A stretch of 64,000 nt of DNA from AP-15 sp963747735 (GCA_963747735.1 CAVVGE010000025.1:44019-108018); one strand, 5' to 3'. Counted from the stretch's first letter, positions 54,180-62,445 are shown. A program made the numbers and translations. Notes: generated by a model not told the origin, from the letters alone.

Positions 54180-55952
54180 TCACGCGACGCGGTCGCCTGC
54201 CCTTATCTCGACGGTGCGGTTATCGACAGCGGGGAGCATCCGGGCCGGGTCGCGGGTGACGATCACGTCGAGCACGGTCGGGCGGGTGCGCTCGGCGATG
54301 CCGGCGGCGAGCGCGGCGGGGAGCTGGTCCGGATCGGCGACACGGATGCCGATGCAGCCCATGGCGCGGGCGATTGCCGCGTAATCCATCTCGACGAGGT
54401 CGGAGGATTGATAGCGGCCGCCGAACATCGCGTGCTGCAACGCCTTCACATAGCCCGAAGCGGCGTTGTTGACGACGACGATCGTCAACCCGATACCGGC
54501 GCGGCGCGCGGTTTCGAGCTCGCCCAAGGTCATGTTGAAGCCGCCGTCGCCGCCGATCGCGACGACCGGGGTCTCGGGTGCGGCGAGCGCGGCGCCGATC
54601 CCGCCCGGCAGCCCATAGCCGATCGAAGCGAGCCCCCGGTCGGGGATAAAACGCCGGCCGGCGGCTTTCGTGTCATAGAGAAGCCCGGTCCAATGCCCGG
54701 CAAACCCGCCATCGGCGACGAGAATGCCGTCCGCCGGCATGGCCCGGTTCAGCTCGCGGCAGAGCCGTGCCATATGGATCGGACGCTCGGCCGAATCGAG
54801 CCGGGCCGCCGCCTCCTCGCGCCACGCCGCCATCCGTGTCGGGACCTCGGCGACATAATCGGCGCGCGCGGCGCGCGCCTGCCGCGCATCGTCGGCGAGC
54901 GCTTCGCCAAGGTCTTCGAGCCCGGCGCGCGCATCGCCCCACAGCGCCACCTCGGCTGGTAAGCAGCGGCCGATCTCCTCGGCGACGATTTCGAGATGGA
55001 CGAGCGGCACCCGGCGCGCCGGCAAGGCGTAGCGCTTGGTCGCGATCTCGCCGAGCTTGCAGCCGACGACGAGAAGGCAGTCCGAAGCCTCGATCAGCTC
55101 GTTCGCAATCCGCGAATAGCGGCCGAAGAGGCCGGCCGACAGCGGGTGCGTGCACGGGATGCCGCCCTTGCCGCTCATCGTGTGCGCGACCGGGATCGAT
55201 TGCGCCTCGGCGAGCGCCAGCAGCGCTTCGTACCCTTGCGAGAGATGGACGCCGCCGCCGGCGAGGATCAGCGGCCGCTCGGCGTGCGCGAGCAACGCCG
55301 CGGCGCGGGCGATGTCGGCGCGGTCCGGGCGGATGCGCCGCGCCGGCGCGCAAAGGGTGGTCAGGTCGATCGCAAAATCCTCGGCCGCGAAATCATGTTG
55401 GCCGTGACAGACATCCTCGGGCACATCGACGAGGACCGGCCCCGGCCGGCCCGAGGTCGCGATCGCAAACGCGCGGGCCAAGAGCTCGGGGACCCGGCGC
55501 GTCTCTTCGACCCGGATCAATTCCTTGACCGCCGGGCGCAGGATTTCGACCTGGCGGCATTCCTGGGTCATGTTCTTCCAGGAATGGGCGCGGTTGGTGT
55601 CGCCGGCAAAGGCGACGACCGGGGTCCCGGCGTTGAGCGCCTCGATCAGCCCGGTGACGAGGTTGGTGGCGCCCGGCCCGAGCGTGCCGTCGCACACCCC
55701 CGGCCGGCCCGTGACCCGGGCATAAGCTTCGGCGGCAAAGGCGCCGCAGCGCTCGTCGTTGATCAGAAAGTGCCGGAGCCCGAGCTGGGCCAGCGCGTCA
55801 TAAAACGGCAGCAGCTGAAACCCGCCCATGCCGAACATCGGCCCGACTCCGGCGAGGCGCAGCATCTCGGCCATCGCTCGGCCGCCGTTCATCCGGCCGG
55901 ACGGGCGGTTGCCGGCCCGGCTGGCTTGGTTCAAACGGTCGGCTTCGCTCAT
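54180..55952 (-). CDS. Thiamine-diphosphate-dependent enzyme, acetolactate-synthase-like
   Basis: 590 residues with the three-domain ThDP layout. PYR domain: LINDERCGAFAAEAYARVTG, with the activating Glu in the NDERCGAFAAEAY region. Central domain: LLAHAERPLILAGGGVHLSQ and CLLVVGCKLGEIATKRYALP. PP domain: GDGGFNMTLGELETARRAGI then IVVVNNAASGYVKAL. It resembles the large-subunit family (acetolactate synthase, benzaldehyde or sulfo-acid lyases) but with no ilvH small subunit nearby, so a specialised substrate is likely. ATG at 55952 overlaps the upstream stop; its ribosome-binding/start region is duplicated. Confidence 0.85.
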   Translation of the reverse strand: MSEADRLNQASRAGNRPSGRMNGGRAMAEMLRLAGVGPMFGMGGFQLLPFYDALAQLGLRHFLINDERCGAFAAEAYARVTGRPGVCDGTLGPGATNLVTGLIEALNAGTPVVAFAGDTNRAHSWKNMTQECRQVEILRPAVKELIRVEETRRVPELLARAFAIATSGRPGPVLVDVPEDVCHGQHDFAAEDFAIDLTTLCAPARRIRPDRADIARAAALLAHAERPLILAGGGVHLSQGYEALLALAEAQSIPVAHTMSGKGGIPCTHPLSAGLFGRYSRIANELIEASDCLLVVGCKLGEIATKRYALPARRVPLVHLEIVAEEIGRCLPAEVALWGDARAGLEDLGEALADDARQARAARADYVAEVPTRMAAWREEAAARLDSAERPIHMARLCRELNRAMPADGILVADGGFAGHWTGLLYDTKAAGRRFIPDRGLASIGYGLPGGIGAALAAPETPVVAIGGDGGFNMTLGELETARRAGIGLTIVVVNNAASGYVKALQHAMFGGRYQSSDLVEMDYAAIARAMGCIGIRVADPDQLPAALAAGIAERTRPTVLDVIVTRDPARMLPAVDNRTVEIRAGDRVA

Positions 55953-55990
55953 GGCGCTTTCTCCCGCTTCGCTGATGGCCCTTTCTCCCG
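55943..55990 (-). repeat. 24-bp tandem duplication covering the ThDP gene start
   Basis: Units at 55943-55966 and 55967-55990 share 22 of 24 bases and each carries the GGGAGAAAG ribosome-binding block. The functional copy has ATG; the other has ATC at the same place. Confidence 0.85.
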
Positions 55991-56807
55991 CTGGGCAGCG
56001 GCGCGGCGGAGGATGGCGACAAGCTCGCGCGCAGGGATGCCCGGCGCGATGCCGAGGGCCGCGGCGCGGGCATTGACGCGGGAGACGATACCATCCTCGT
56101 AGGTCGAGCGCGCGTCGCCGATGCGAGCGCTCTCCGCGGCGACGGTGGCGGCGGCGATGCCGCGCGCGTCGAGCGCCGGGAGCCGGGTCACGCCGGCCTC
56201 GTCGATGCCGATCCCGGCGTCGTTGTAGAGGGCGGCGAGAGCGTCGTATTTGAGCGCCGTCTCCGGCCGGCCGCCCAAGAGGCCGCCATGCGACCCGGTA
56301 ACGACGATAGCGCCGACATGCTCGGGGCCGACCTGAGAGGCCGAGTTCGAGCGCCCACACCGCGGGCGGCCCGGGGATCAGCAAAAACGCAGATTCGAGA
56401 TCGAGCGGCGGCGGCTCGCGCCCGTCCGCCTCGGCTCGCGCCAGCGCCGCGGCGGCGTCGCGACAGGCCATGCCCGCACCCAAGCCGAGCGCCGCCGCCG
56501 CCGCATTTCTATGGGTCACGAGACCCCGCGCCATCATATCGGCGCCGTCGCCGATCCGCGCTGTCATATGCCCGACCGCCGCCGCCGGAACGCCGAGCCG
56601 GGCGAGATAGTCGAGCCCGGCAATCCCGGCTTTGTCGCGCCCGACCCCGGCATCGTTGAAGATCGCCGCCGCGACCCGCAGCTGCGCCGCGGCATAGGCG
56701 GCATAAACCCCGCCATGCGAGCCGTTGACGACCACCGCACCCTTCGCCTCGGGACCGACGCGGGTGATGCTGTCGGCGATCACGATCGGTGCGGGCTTGA
56801 CGGGCAT
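55949..56807 (-). pseudogene. Two-domain conserved hypothetical protein, one frameshift
   Basis: About 285 residues made of two similar halves. Half 1: SITRVGPEAKGAVVVNGSHG, AAIFNDAGVGRDKAGIAGLD, GHMTARIGDGADMMARGLVT, LGLGAGMACRDAAAAL. Half 2: VGPEHVGAIVVTGSHGG, AALYNDAGIGIDEAGVTRLP, AESARIGDARSTYEDGIVSR, LGIAPGIPARELVAIL. The halves are in different frames; removing one base near 56334 joins them. Stop overlaps the ThDP enzyme start (ATGA), so the two probably act together. No family name or activity is known to me; the shared GSHGG and NDAG.G..AG motifs look like active or binding sites. Confidence 0.7.
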
Positions 56808-56991
56808 AGGATCCTCTCGCGCGAGAAAATAACCCCCATCATGCAGCGACGGACAAAGCGCGCAACGGGGCAGGCCCTCGCCCTCGACACGAGGGTTATT
56901 TCGAGGCTCGGGCGAGAGCGTCGGAAGATGTGATTGGGCATTGCTCGGCCGCCGGCTATTGTCGGCACCCGTCTACCGCGGGAGATCCAGG

Positions 56992-57276
56992 ATGAGCATG
57001 CGCCGAGCTGCGGTTGTGGCCGCGTTCGCCGCCGGTCTCGCCGCGCTGCCGCCAGCCGCTGCCGAGGCGCAATACTACCCGCCATGCTCGCCGTTTCCGC
57101 TGGCCTGGCCGTTTTGCGTCGTGGGCGCCGTCGTCGGCACCGCCGCGGCGATCGTCACAGCGCCGTTCGCGGCGGTTGCGGGGCCGCCGCCGCCCTACGG
57201 CTACTACGGGCGCCCTTTTTATCCGCCGCCGCCTTATCCCGGACCCTACGCGCGCCCGTATTACGCTCCGCGCTGA
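56992..57276 (+). CDS. Small secreted Pro/Tyr-rich protein, 94 aa
   Basis: ATG at 56992 after GGGAGATCCAGG. Signal peptide (AAVVAAFAAGLAALPPAAAE) then a hydrophobic stretch (FCVVGAVVGTAAAIVTAPFA) and a C-terminus rich in Pro, Tyr and Gly (PPPPYGYYGRPFYPPPPYPG). This composition is common in small envelope proteins of alphaproteobacteria. A 9-bp inverted repeat (AAATAACCC at 56827-56835, GGGTTATTT at 56893-56901) lies in its upstream region. Function unknown. Confidence 0.65.
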   Translation: MSMRRAAVVAAFAAGLAALPPAAAEAQYYPPCSPFPLAWPFCVVGAVVGTAAAIVTAPFAAVAGPPPPYGYYGRPFYPPPPYPGPYARPYYAPR

Positions 57277-57346
57277 GCCCGCCGCCCCACTGGCGGTATC
57301 GGGCCGTTTGGCCTCGGCTGGGCCGCCATCCGCAGCCGGCGCGAGG

Positions 57347-57721
57347 TCAATCGGGGGTGCGGGTCGATTGCCAGGCGACCATTTGCCATTGGCCGCCCTT
57401 GCTCGACCACACGTCGGTAAAGCGGACACCAAAGCTGTTCGGCCGGCCTTGCGACATGACGCCGATCCGGCACGACCCGGTCAGCACCACGGTGTCGCCC
57501 AAATCCTGCGCCTTGACGTCCGACGGCACCACCGAGGTGTAGACCGTGCTGCCCCCCTCCATGTTGCCGATCAGGCTTTGCTTGGTGTCGAGCCGCGCCG
57601 TCGAATGCGTGTAGACAAGCTCGTTCGAGATCAGCGCGTTGAGCCTGGCGATGTCCTTTTTCGCCATCGCGTCCATGCGCTCTTTGTCGAGATCGATGAC
57701 CTTTTGCCCGTTGCCTGCCAT
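57347..57721 (-). CDS. NTF2-like DUF4440 protein
   Basis: 124 residues with a cone-shaped NTF2/SnoaL-like pattern: MDAMAKKDIARLNALISNEL, VYTHSTARLDTKQSLIGNME, VVLTGSCRIGVMSQGRPNSF, GVRFTDVWSSKGGQWQMVAW. Family members bind small molecules; role unknown. Lies 48 bp downstream of the quinone oxidoreductase on the same strand. Confidence 0.88.
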   Translation of the reverse strand: MAGNGQKVIDLDKERMDAMAKKDIARLNALISNELVYTHSTARLDTKQSLIGNMEGGSTVYTSVVPSDVKAQDLGDTVVLTGSCRIGVMSQGRPNSFGVRFTDVWSSKGGQWQMVAWQSTRTPD

Positions 57722-57746
57722 GTCTTCCTCCTTGTTGGAATTGCTG

Positions 57747-57784
57747 CGGGTCAGTGGACTTCCAGCGGGTCAGTGGACTTCCAG
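57747..57784 (-). repeat. 19-bp tandem duplication at the oxidoreductase stop codon
   Basis: CGGGTCAGTGGACTTCCAG occurs at 57747-57765 and 57766-57784. The repeat includes the coding sequence for VH and the stop codon, so a second copy of the gene end lies just beyond the first stop. Confidence 0.9.
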
Positions 57785-58696
57785 CACCAGCTTGCCTTGC
57801 AGATGGCGCCCTTCGCTGACCCGGTGCGCTTCGGCCGCGTCGGCGAGCTTATAGCGCACAATGCTGGGCGGCCAGACGGCACCCGCGGCATAGAGCGCCT
57901 TCATCCGCTCGAGATGAGCGCGGTCGCGCACGACATTCGGGCGCAATACCGTGACATCCTTGCGGCCCGGCTCGAACCCGGCGGGTGCGGCGGCGATCCA
58001 GACGAGCCGCCCGCCCGGCTTCAGCACTTCGTAGGAACGCACTTGCACCGCGCCGCCGACGGTGTCGAAGACGACGTCGCAATCGCCCGCTGCCGTGGTG
58101 AAATCCTCGTTGTTGTAGTCGATCGCGCGATCCGCGCCGAGGCTCTTGACGTAGGCGTGGTTGCCGGCGCTGGCGGTCGTGACCACGGTGGCGCCGAGAT
58201 ATTTTGCCAGCTGGATCGCAAAGCCGGCAACACCGCCGGCCCCCCCTTGGATCAGGATCGTCTCGCCGGCTTTGACTTTGGCCGTATCCTCGACCGCCCA
58301 CAGCGCGGTCAGGCTGGTCAATCCCATCGCCGCCGCCTCGGCATGGCCGAGCCCGTCCGGCTTTTTGGCGATGATCGCCGCCTTGATCGCGAGCTTTTCG
58401 GCGTAGCAGCCCTCGATCCCCTGGTCGGTCACGCCAAACACCGCCTCGCCGAGCTCGAAGTCGTCGACATCCGGTCCGAGGGCCGCGACCACGCCGGAAA
58501 AATCCCGTCCCAGAATATGCGGAAACTCGAGGCTGGAATATCGGCCGGAGCCGAGCCGCACCTTGTAATCCGCAGCGTTGACGCTCGCCGCATGGATATC
58601 GACGACGACCTCGCCGGGCCCGGGGGTGGGGTCGGGCGCCTCGCCGTAGCGCAGCACCTCGGGCCCGCCGTGCTTCATCAGCAGAATCGCCTTCAT
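57770..58696 (-). CDS. NADPH:quinone oxidoreductase-type MDR protein
   Basis: 308-residue zinc-free medium-chain reductase. N-terminus MKAILLMKHGGPEVLRYGEA, VNAADYKVRLGSGRY, GRDFSGVVAALGPDVDDFEL, nucleotide-binding TILIQGGAGGVAGFAIQLAK and the C-terminal HRVSEGRHLQGKLVLEVH. Reduces quinones or enals with NADPH. Confidence 0.9.
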   Translation of the reverse strand: MKAILLMKHGGPEVLRYGEAPDPTPGPGEVVVDIHAASVNAADYKVRLGSGRYSSLEFPHILGRDFSGVVAALGPDVDDFELGEAVFGVTDQGIEGCYAEKLAIKAAIIAKKPDGLGHAEAAAMGLTSLTALWAVEDTAKVKAGETILIQGGAGGVAGFAIQLAKYLGATVVTTASAGNHAYVKSLGADRAIDYNNEDFTTAAGDCDVVFDTVGGAVQVRSYEVLKPGGRLVWIAAAPAGFEPGRKDVTVLRPNVVRDRAHLERMKALYAAGAVWPPSIVRYKLADAAEAHRVSEGRHLQGKLVLEVH

Positions 58697-58751
58697 CGCT
58701 CCCTCCTCGGCCGTGTCCTCAGCCGAGACTAGCGGCGGCGCCGGTCATCGG

Positions 58752-59477
58752 CTAGAGGCCGCTCCGCATATCTTCGATGATGCCGCGGGCGGCGCCGGCC
58801 GGGTCGGGGGCTTTGACGATCGGGCGGCCGACGACGAGATAATCGGCGCCGGCGGCGATCGCCGATGCCGGGGTCCCGGCGCGTTTGTGGTCGTCGAGCG
58901 CGCTGCCGGCGAGCCTGACCCCGGGTGTGACGACCAGCAAGCCTTCGGCGCCGGCGCCGCGGCGGATCGCGTTCGGGTTGTCTTGCGGCGCTGCGATGAT
59001 CCCGTCGCAGCCGCAATCCCGGGTCATCCTGGCGCGCTCGACGATCAGATCGGCGAGATTGCCGCCGTAGCCGAGCTGGCGCAGCCCCAGCGCGTCGAGG
59101 CTCGTCAGCACCGGCACCACCAGAACCTTCAGCTCGCTCCCCGCCTTGCCGGCGGCAGCGGCGCGAATGATGTCGGCGTCGCCATGGACAGTGACAAAGC
59201 CGACACCGCGTTCGGCGGCGCGGGCGACCCCTTGGCGAACGGTCTCGCCGATATCGAACATCTTGGTGTCGAGAAAAATCTTCTTGTCCCGCGCCAGGAC
59301 ATCGTCGATGAGGCGCTCGCAGCCGGCGGCGAACATCAGCCACAGCCCGAGCTTAAAAAACGAGACGATGCCGTCGAGCCGGTCGACGAGCAGGCGCGCC
59401 TCGCCGATCGTCGGCACGTCGAGCGCCACGATCAGGCGGTCCTCGATGCGGGCGGGGATATCGCGGAGACCGGGCAT
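58752..59477 (-). CDS. pyrF: Orotidine 5'-phosphate decarboxylase
   Basis: 241-residue final enzyme of UMP synthesis. RLIVALDVPTIGEARLLVDR, SFFKLGLWLMFAAGCERLID, catalytic KKIFLDTKMFDIGETVRQGV (Asp-Lys-Asp), VTVHGDADIIRAA, VTPGVRLAG and ADYLVVGRPIVKAPDPAGAA. Full length, ATG start. Divergent from ridA. Confidence 0.95.
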   Translation of the reverse strand: MPGLRDIPARIEDRLIVALDVPTIGEARLLVDRLDGIVSFFKLGLWLMFAAGCERLIDDVLARDKKIFLDTKMFDIGETVRQGVARAAERGVGFVTVHGDADIIRAAAAGKAGSELKVLVVPVLTSLDALGLRQLGYGGNLADLIVERARMTRDCGCDGIIAAPQDNPNAIRRGAGAEGLLVVTPGVRLAGSALDDHKRAGTPASAIAAGADYLVVGRPIVKAPDPAGAARGIIEDMRSGL

Positions 59478-59502
59478 CGGGTGCGTGTCCTGTGCTATCG
59501 TT

Positions 59503-59553
59503 TGGGCGAAGCCAACGTCTGGGCGAACCTAACGTCTGGGCGAAGCTAATCCG
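59503..59553. repeat. Three 17-bp tandem repeats in the pyrF-ridA promoter region
   Basis: Units at 59503-59519, 59520-59536 and 59537-59553 (TGGGCGAAGCCAACGTC type) fill much of the 87-bp divergent gap. Confidence 0.85.
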
Positions 59554-59564
59554 GGAGGCGGGCG

Positions 59565-59960
59565 ATGGCCAAGCGACAGATCACCTCGCCGCGATTGCGG
59601 CAGCCGAGCGGGCATTTTTCGCACGCGACGATGGTCGAGGCGCAGGGCCGGCTCGTCTTTATCTCGGGCATGACCGCGCGGCGCGCCGATGGCGGGGTCG
59701 CCGGGGTCGGCGACATCGAGGCCCAGACCCGCCAGGTCTGCGAAAACCTGAAGGCCGCGGTCGAAGCCGCCGGCGGGCAGATGGACGATATCTGCCGCGT
59801 CGATGTCTATATCCGCAACATGGAGCATTTCGAGGTGATCCACAAAGTCCGGCGCGAATATTTCAAGGAGCCGCTGCCGGCCTCGACCATGGTCGAGGTG
59901 GTGAAGATGACCTCGCCCGATTATCTGATCGAGATCAGCGCCATCGCCGTCGTGCCCTAG
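59565..59960 (+). CDS. RidA family protein
   Basis: 131 residues of the YjgF/YER057c/UK114 family. Motifs: GRLVFISGMTARRADGGVAG, IEAQTRQVCENLKAAVEAAG, DDICRVDVYIRNMEHF (conserved Arg) and ASTMVEVVKMTSPDYLIEIS (Glu near C-terminus). Members hydrolyse reactive enamines/imines. CCGGGAGG upstream acts as ribosome-binding site. Confidence 0.92.
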   Translation: MAKRQITSPRLRQPSGHFSHATMVEAQGRLVFISGMTARRADGGVAGVGDIEAQTRQVCENLKAAVEAAGGQMDDICRVDVYIRNMEHFEVIHKVRREYFKEPLPASTMVEVVKMTSPDYLIEISAIAVVP

Positions 59961-60208
59961 CAGGGTGCGGAAATAGGGGTTGTTTATCGGGCTTTCCCTG
60001 CTCGATGTGCTCGAAGGCGAGGGTTCTGGCGGGTTTGGTTGACCGTATTCGCGGCCATCTGGCCCCGATCCTGCGCCGCCCCGACGCACGCGGAGAACGC
60101 TCATTCAGCCGCCAGCAGCTTTGGCAGCCTGACCAGATTGCAGGCGGCGGCGGTCAGGGTGAAGGTCCAGCCGACACGGGCGCTGCCGCAGTGCCGGGTT
60201 TTGCGGAA
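59961..60208 (-). pseudogene. 3' remnant of an IS5-like transposase
   Basis: On the minus strand, 60208-60101 encodes the last 35 residues of an IS5-type transposase (FRKTRHCGSARVGWTFTLTA, then NLVRLPKLLAAE and stop), cut off by a TAA immediately upstream. The untranslated IS tail continues to about 59961, one base after the ridA stop, so the element inserted precisely behind ridA and later lost its 5' part. Confidence 0.65.
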
Positions 60209-60240
60209 TTATATAGTAAATACACCTAGCGAGCACCGCT

Positions 60241-60268
60241 CACGAATATGCGGCGCCGCATATTCGTG
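60241..60268. repeat. Perfect 28-bp palindrome
   Basis: CACGAATATGCGGC followed directly by its reverse complement, with no loop. Could be a recombination core, IS end or operator. Confidence 0.75.
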
Positions 60269-60312
60269 GCGCGTACGCGAAACGCGTAGTTTGCTTTACG
60301 TTGCGTACGCGC
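60269..60312. repeat. 10-bp inverted repeat with 24-bp spacer
   Basis: GCGCGTACGC at 60269-60278 and GCGTACGCGC at 60303-60312, adjoining the 28-bp palindrome. Each arm contains the self-complementary GCGTACGC. Confidence 0.65.
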
Positions 60313-60399
60313 AACTAGCGATCCCAATAATGGGAATTTTGGCCGCTGGCCCCAGGGGCAAGAATACTTGACGGCTCCCTCAGCGAGGGGCTAGAAATG

Positions 60400-60434
60400 C
60401 AATCAGCCGGACGGTTGCAACGTCCGGCTGATTG
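60400..60434 (+). terminator. Perfect hairpin, 14-bp stem
   Basis: CAATCAGCCGGACG (60400-60413), loop GTTGCAA, exact complement 60421-60434, followed by TTCC. Strong enough to be a terminator but lacks a proper T run; may instead be a structured RNA or recombination site. Confidence 0.45.
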
Positions 60435-60520
60435 TTCCGTCCGCAAAGACGGGAAATTTGGGCCGGCGATGGGCGCCGACGCCATGCTCTCAGGCATGCG
60501 TGTCATAACCTGACGCCGGC

Positions 60521-60550
60521 CCCTTTTCAAGCCTTTTGAGGCTGAAAGGG
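60521..60550 (-). terminator. Imperfect hairpin between IS remnants
   Basis: CCCTTT pairs with AAAGGG (60521-60526, 60545-60550) and AGCC with GGCT (60530-60533, 60540-60543), loop TTTTGA. Possibly a terminator for the leftward XRE gene, about 150 bp beyond its stop. Confidence 0.35.
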
Positions 60551-60620
60551 CTATTATTATGTCTGCGACAGAGTTCGACACCGCGTTCTCCCGGAACCGC
60601 CCCCGCCCGTATCCGCCTCG

Positions 60621-60746
60621 ATGGAAACGGTTGCCCCAAGTGCCAATCCGAAAGGTGTGGCCCGACCGTTCACCGACAAGGCGCTATGGCGATTTGCGGC
60701 TCGGCTAAACGCTGATTCCAGTAGGACGGCCGTCCGGCTCGAATAG
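60621..60746 (+). CDS. Possible 41-aa protein convergent with the XRE gene
   Basis: ATG at 60621, stop at 60744-60746 (METVAPSANPKGVARPFTDK...). Polar and basic with one amphipathic segment (ALWRFAARLNADS). It overlaps the 3' end of the XRE gene by 42 bases on the other strand. No ribosome-binding site is evident, so this may be chance. Confidence 0.25.
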   Translation: METVAPSANPKGVARPFTDKALWRFAARLNADSSRTAVRLE

Positions 60747-60926
60747 GAGTTGGATGCCGCCGCCCTCAATCGCCCGACGAATAGCCGCGAGATTGTTCGG
60801 GATCGGCTGCCGCTCCCCTCGCTCGAAATCGCGCACGGTCGATAAGCCGACCCCGGCTTTCTCGGCGAGTTGCGCTTGCGTCCAATCGAGCCAGCCTCGG
60901 CCGGCTCGGCATTGCTCCGGGCTCAT
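60705..60926 (-). CDS. XRE-family helix-turn-helix regulator, 73 aa
   Basis: HTH_3 domain: WTQAQLAEKAGVGLSTVRDF, ERGERQPIPNNLAAIRRAIE, with IQLLFEPDGRPTGI at the end as in small stand-alone XRE regulators. Divergent from the IS1595-like transposase, with two direct repeats in the shared promoter region that may be its operators. Confidence 0.85.
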   Translation of the reverse strand: MSPEQCRAGRGWLDWTQAQLAEKAGVGLSTVRDFERGERQPIPNNLAAIRRAIEGGGIQLLFEPDGRPTGISV

Positions 60927-60957
60927 GCCCCTAACGTAGGATTTTTTTCGACCATGT

Positions 60958-60999
60958 CAACGATTTTACTTGATATACCGCTAGGCAACGATTATACTT
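60958..60999. promoter_or_regulatory. 14-bp direct repeats in the XRE-transposase promoter region
   Basis: CAACGATTTTACTT at 60958-60971 and CAACGATTATACTT at 60986-60999 (13 of 14 identical), 28 bp apart, in an AT-rich divergent intergenic region. Spacing and position fit operator sites of the adjacent XRE protein controlling both genes. Confidence 0.5.
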
Positions 61000-61026
61000 T
61001 ATGTAATCGAATTTCGCTGACGCGTC

Positions 61027-62002
61027 ATGTCTCAACATTTCCTTCTCACCGCAGCCGCCCGGACGCTCTCTCTGAGCGCCGTGGCGCGCATGAGCGACGA
61101 GGAAGCGCACGCGAAATTCGTCGAAATCCGCTGGTCTGACAACGGCGGCGAGCCCTTCTGCCCGCACTGCGGCTGCGCCGAGGTTTATGCTTTCGAGTGC
61201 AGGCCGATTTGGCGGTGCAAGGCGTGCCATCGGCAATTCAGCGTCACCTCCGGCACGCTCTTTCACAGTTGCAAGCTGGCGATCCGAGGCTACCTTCTCG
61301 CCATCGCGATTTTCGTCAACGGAGCCAAGGGGCATAGCGCCCTACAGCTAAGCCGGGACCTGGATTGCCAGTACAAGACCGCGTTCGTTCTCGCCCATAA
61401 GCTCCGCGAGGCGCTAGGCGCCGAAGTTCACAACCCGGATCACCCGGAACTCGCCGGCACCGTTGCGGTTGATGGCGCCTATTTCGGCGGCAAGGTCAAG
61501 CAGGCCAACCGCAAGGCTGATCGGTCGGACCGGCGCACGGCCGAGGAACAAACCGGCAAGCGCCAGGTCGTGGTTGTCGCCCGCGAAATCCTCGGCCGGA
61601 CCCTCCCGTTCATCGTGCCGCGGGAGAGCGCAGCGCTGCCCCTGATCCGCCAGCATGTCGCTTCCGGTACGGATCGTTCACGCCGATGAATCGGGCGCTT
61701 GGGATGCCCTGCATGCGTCCTACCCGATGATGCGGGTCAACCACTCCCGCGAGTTCAAGAGCGGCGATGGCGCCTGCACCAATCAGGCGGAAAGCTGGTT
61801 CAGCCGCCTTCGGCGGGCCGAGATGGGCGTCCATCATCGGATCAGCGGGCGCTATCTCTATCAATACGCGAACGAAATGGCATGGCGCGAAGACGCGCGC
61901 CGGGAGCCGAACGGGCTGCAATGGCGGCGGATCACCGGATCTGCCCTTCGCCATCCGAAATCGGAAATCTGGCGCGGATATTGGCAGCGGAGGGCAGCAT
62001 GA
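61027..62002 (+). pseudogene. IS1595-family transposase, one frameshift
   Basis: About 325 residues. An N-terminal zinc-ribbon (FCPHCGCAEVYAFECRPIWR, CKACHRQFSV) is followed by SGTLFHSCKLAIRGYLLAIA and the catalytic DDE/DDN core: VAVDGAYFGGKVKQ, HADESGAWDALHASYPMMRV and NQAESWFSRLRRAEMGVHHR. The frame shifts near 61671: GT-DRSRR-stop versus the in-frame continuation IVHADESGAWD. Removal of one G restores the usual sequence. IS1595 elements are not known for programmed frameshifting, so this is error or decay. The stop overlaps the passenger gene (ATGA). Confidence 0.85.
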
Positions 62003-62445
62003 ACGTTGAGCGACCAAACACCCTTGCCGGGCTCGTCGAGAAGCGGGCAGAGATTGCCGGCAAAATCTCGCATACCCGCGCCGCCCTGCGGCAACTGATC
62101 ATCGACCTTGATCACGTTGACGCCGCGATTCGGATTTTCGATCCGAGCTACGATGTGGAGGGCATCCGCCAGAAGCTCCCGAGCGCGGCGCATCGCGCCT
62201 TGCGCGGCGATTTGACGCGGGCAACGCTCGACGCCCTACGGGACGCTCCGGGGCCGATGACGACCAAGGAACTCGCCCGGCACGTCATGGCCGAGCGCGG
62301 CCTAAACACGGCCGATGCGGCGCTCCTACAACTGTTCACCCGCCGCACCGGCGCGCTGCTGCGCTGGCAGAAGAAGCGCGGCATCCTGCGATCGGTCAAA
62401 GACCCGCAGCACGGCCGTTTCGATCTGTGGGAGATTGCCGTTTAG
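61999..62445 (+). CDS. Passenger gene of the IS1595-like element; winged-helix-like
   Basis: 148 residues starting inside the transposase stop. N-terminal coiled coil (LAGLVEKRAEIAGKISHTRA, ALRQLIIDLDHVDAAIRIFD) followed by a winged-helix-like region (LDALRDAPGPMTTKELARHV, MAERGLNTADAALLQLFTRR, LRWQKKRGILRSV). Found directly behind IS1595-type transposases, it may regulate or assist transposition. Exact function unknown. Confidence 0.7.
   Translation: MNVERPNTLAGLVEKRAEIAGKISHTRAALRQLIIDLDHVDAAIRIFDPSYDVEGIRQKLPSAAHRALRGDLTRATLDALRDAPGPMTTKELARHVMAERGLNTADAALLQLFTRRTGALLRWQKKRGILRSVKDPQHGRFDLWEIAV

Larger units (their letters stand above)
60209..60620. other. Non-coding, 412 bp, rich in palindromes
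   Basis: No convincing gene. Four inverted repeats lie here: 60241-60268, 60269-60312, 60400-60434 and 60521-60550. It separates the IS5-like remnant from the XRE/IS1595-like unit and could contain the end of a mobile element. Confidence 0.5.

Noticed and set aside
59529..60104. Leftward frame opposite ridA
   Set aside because: Starts inside the IS tail and continues antisense through ridA; no motif.
61027..62002. Programmed ribosomal frameshift in the IS1595-like transposase
   Set aside because: No slippery heptamer at the break, and this IS family normally uses a single frame.
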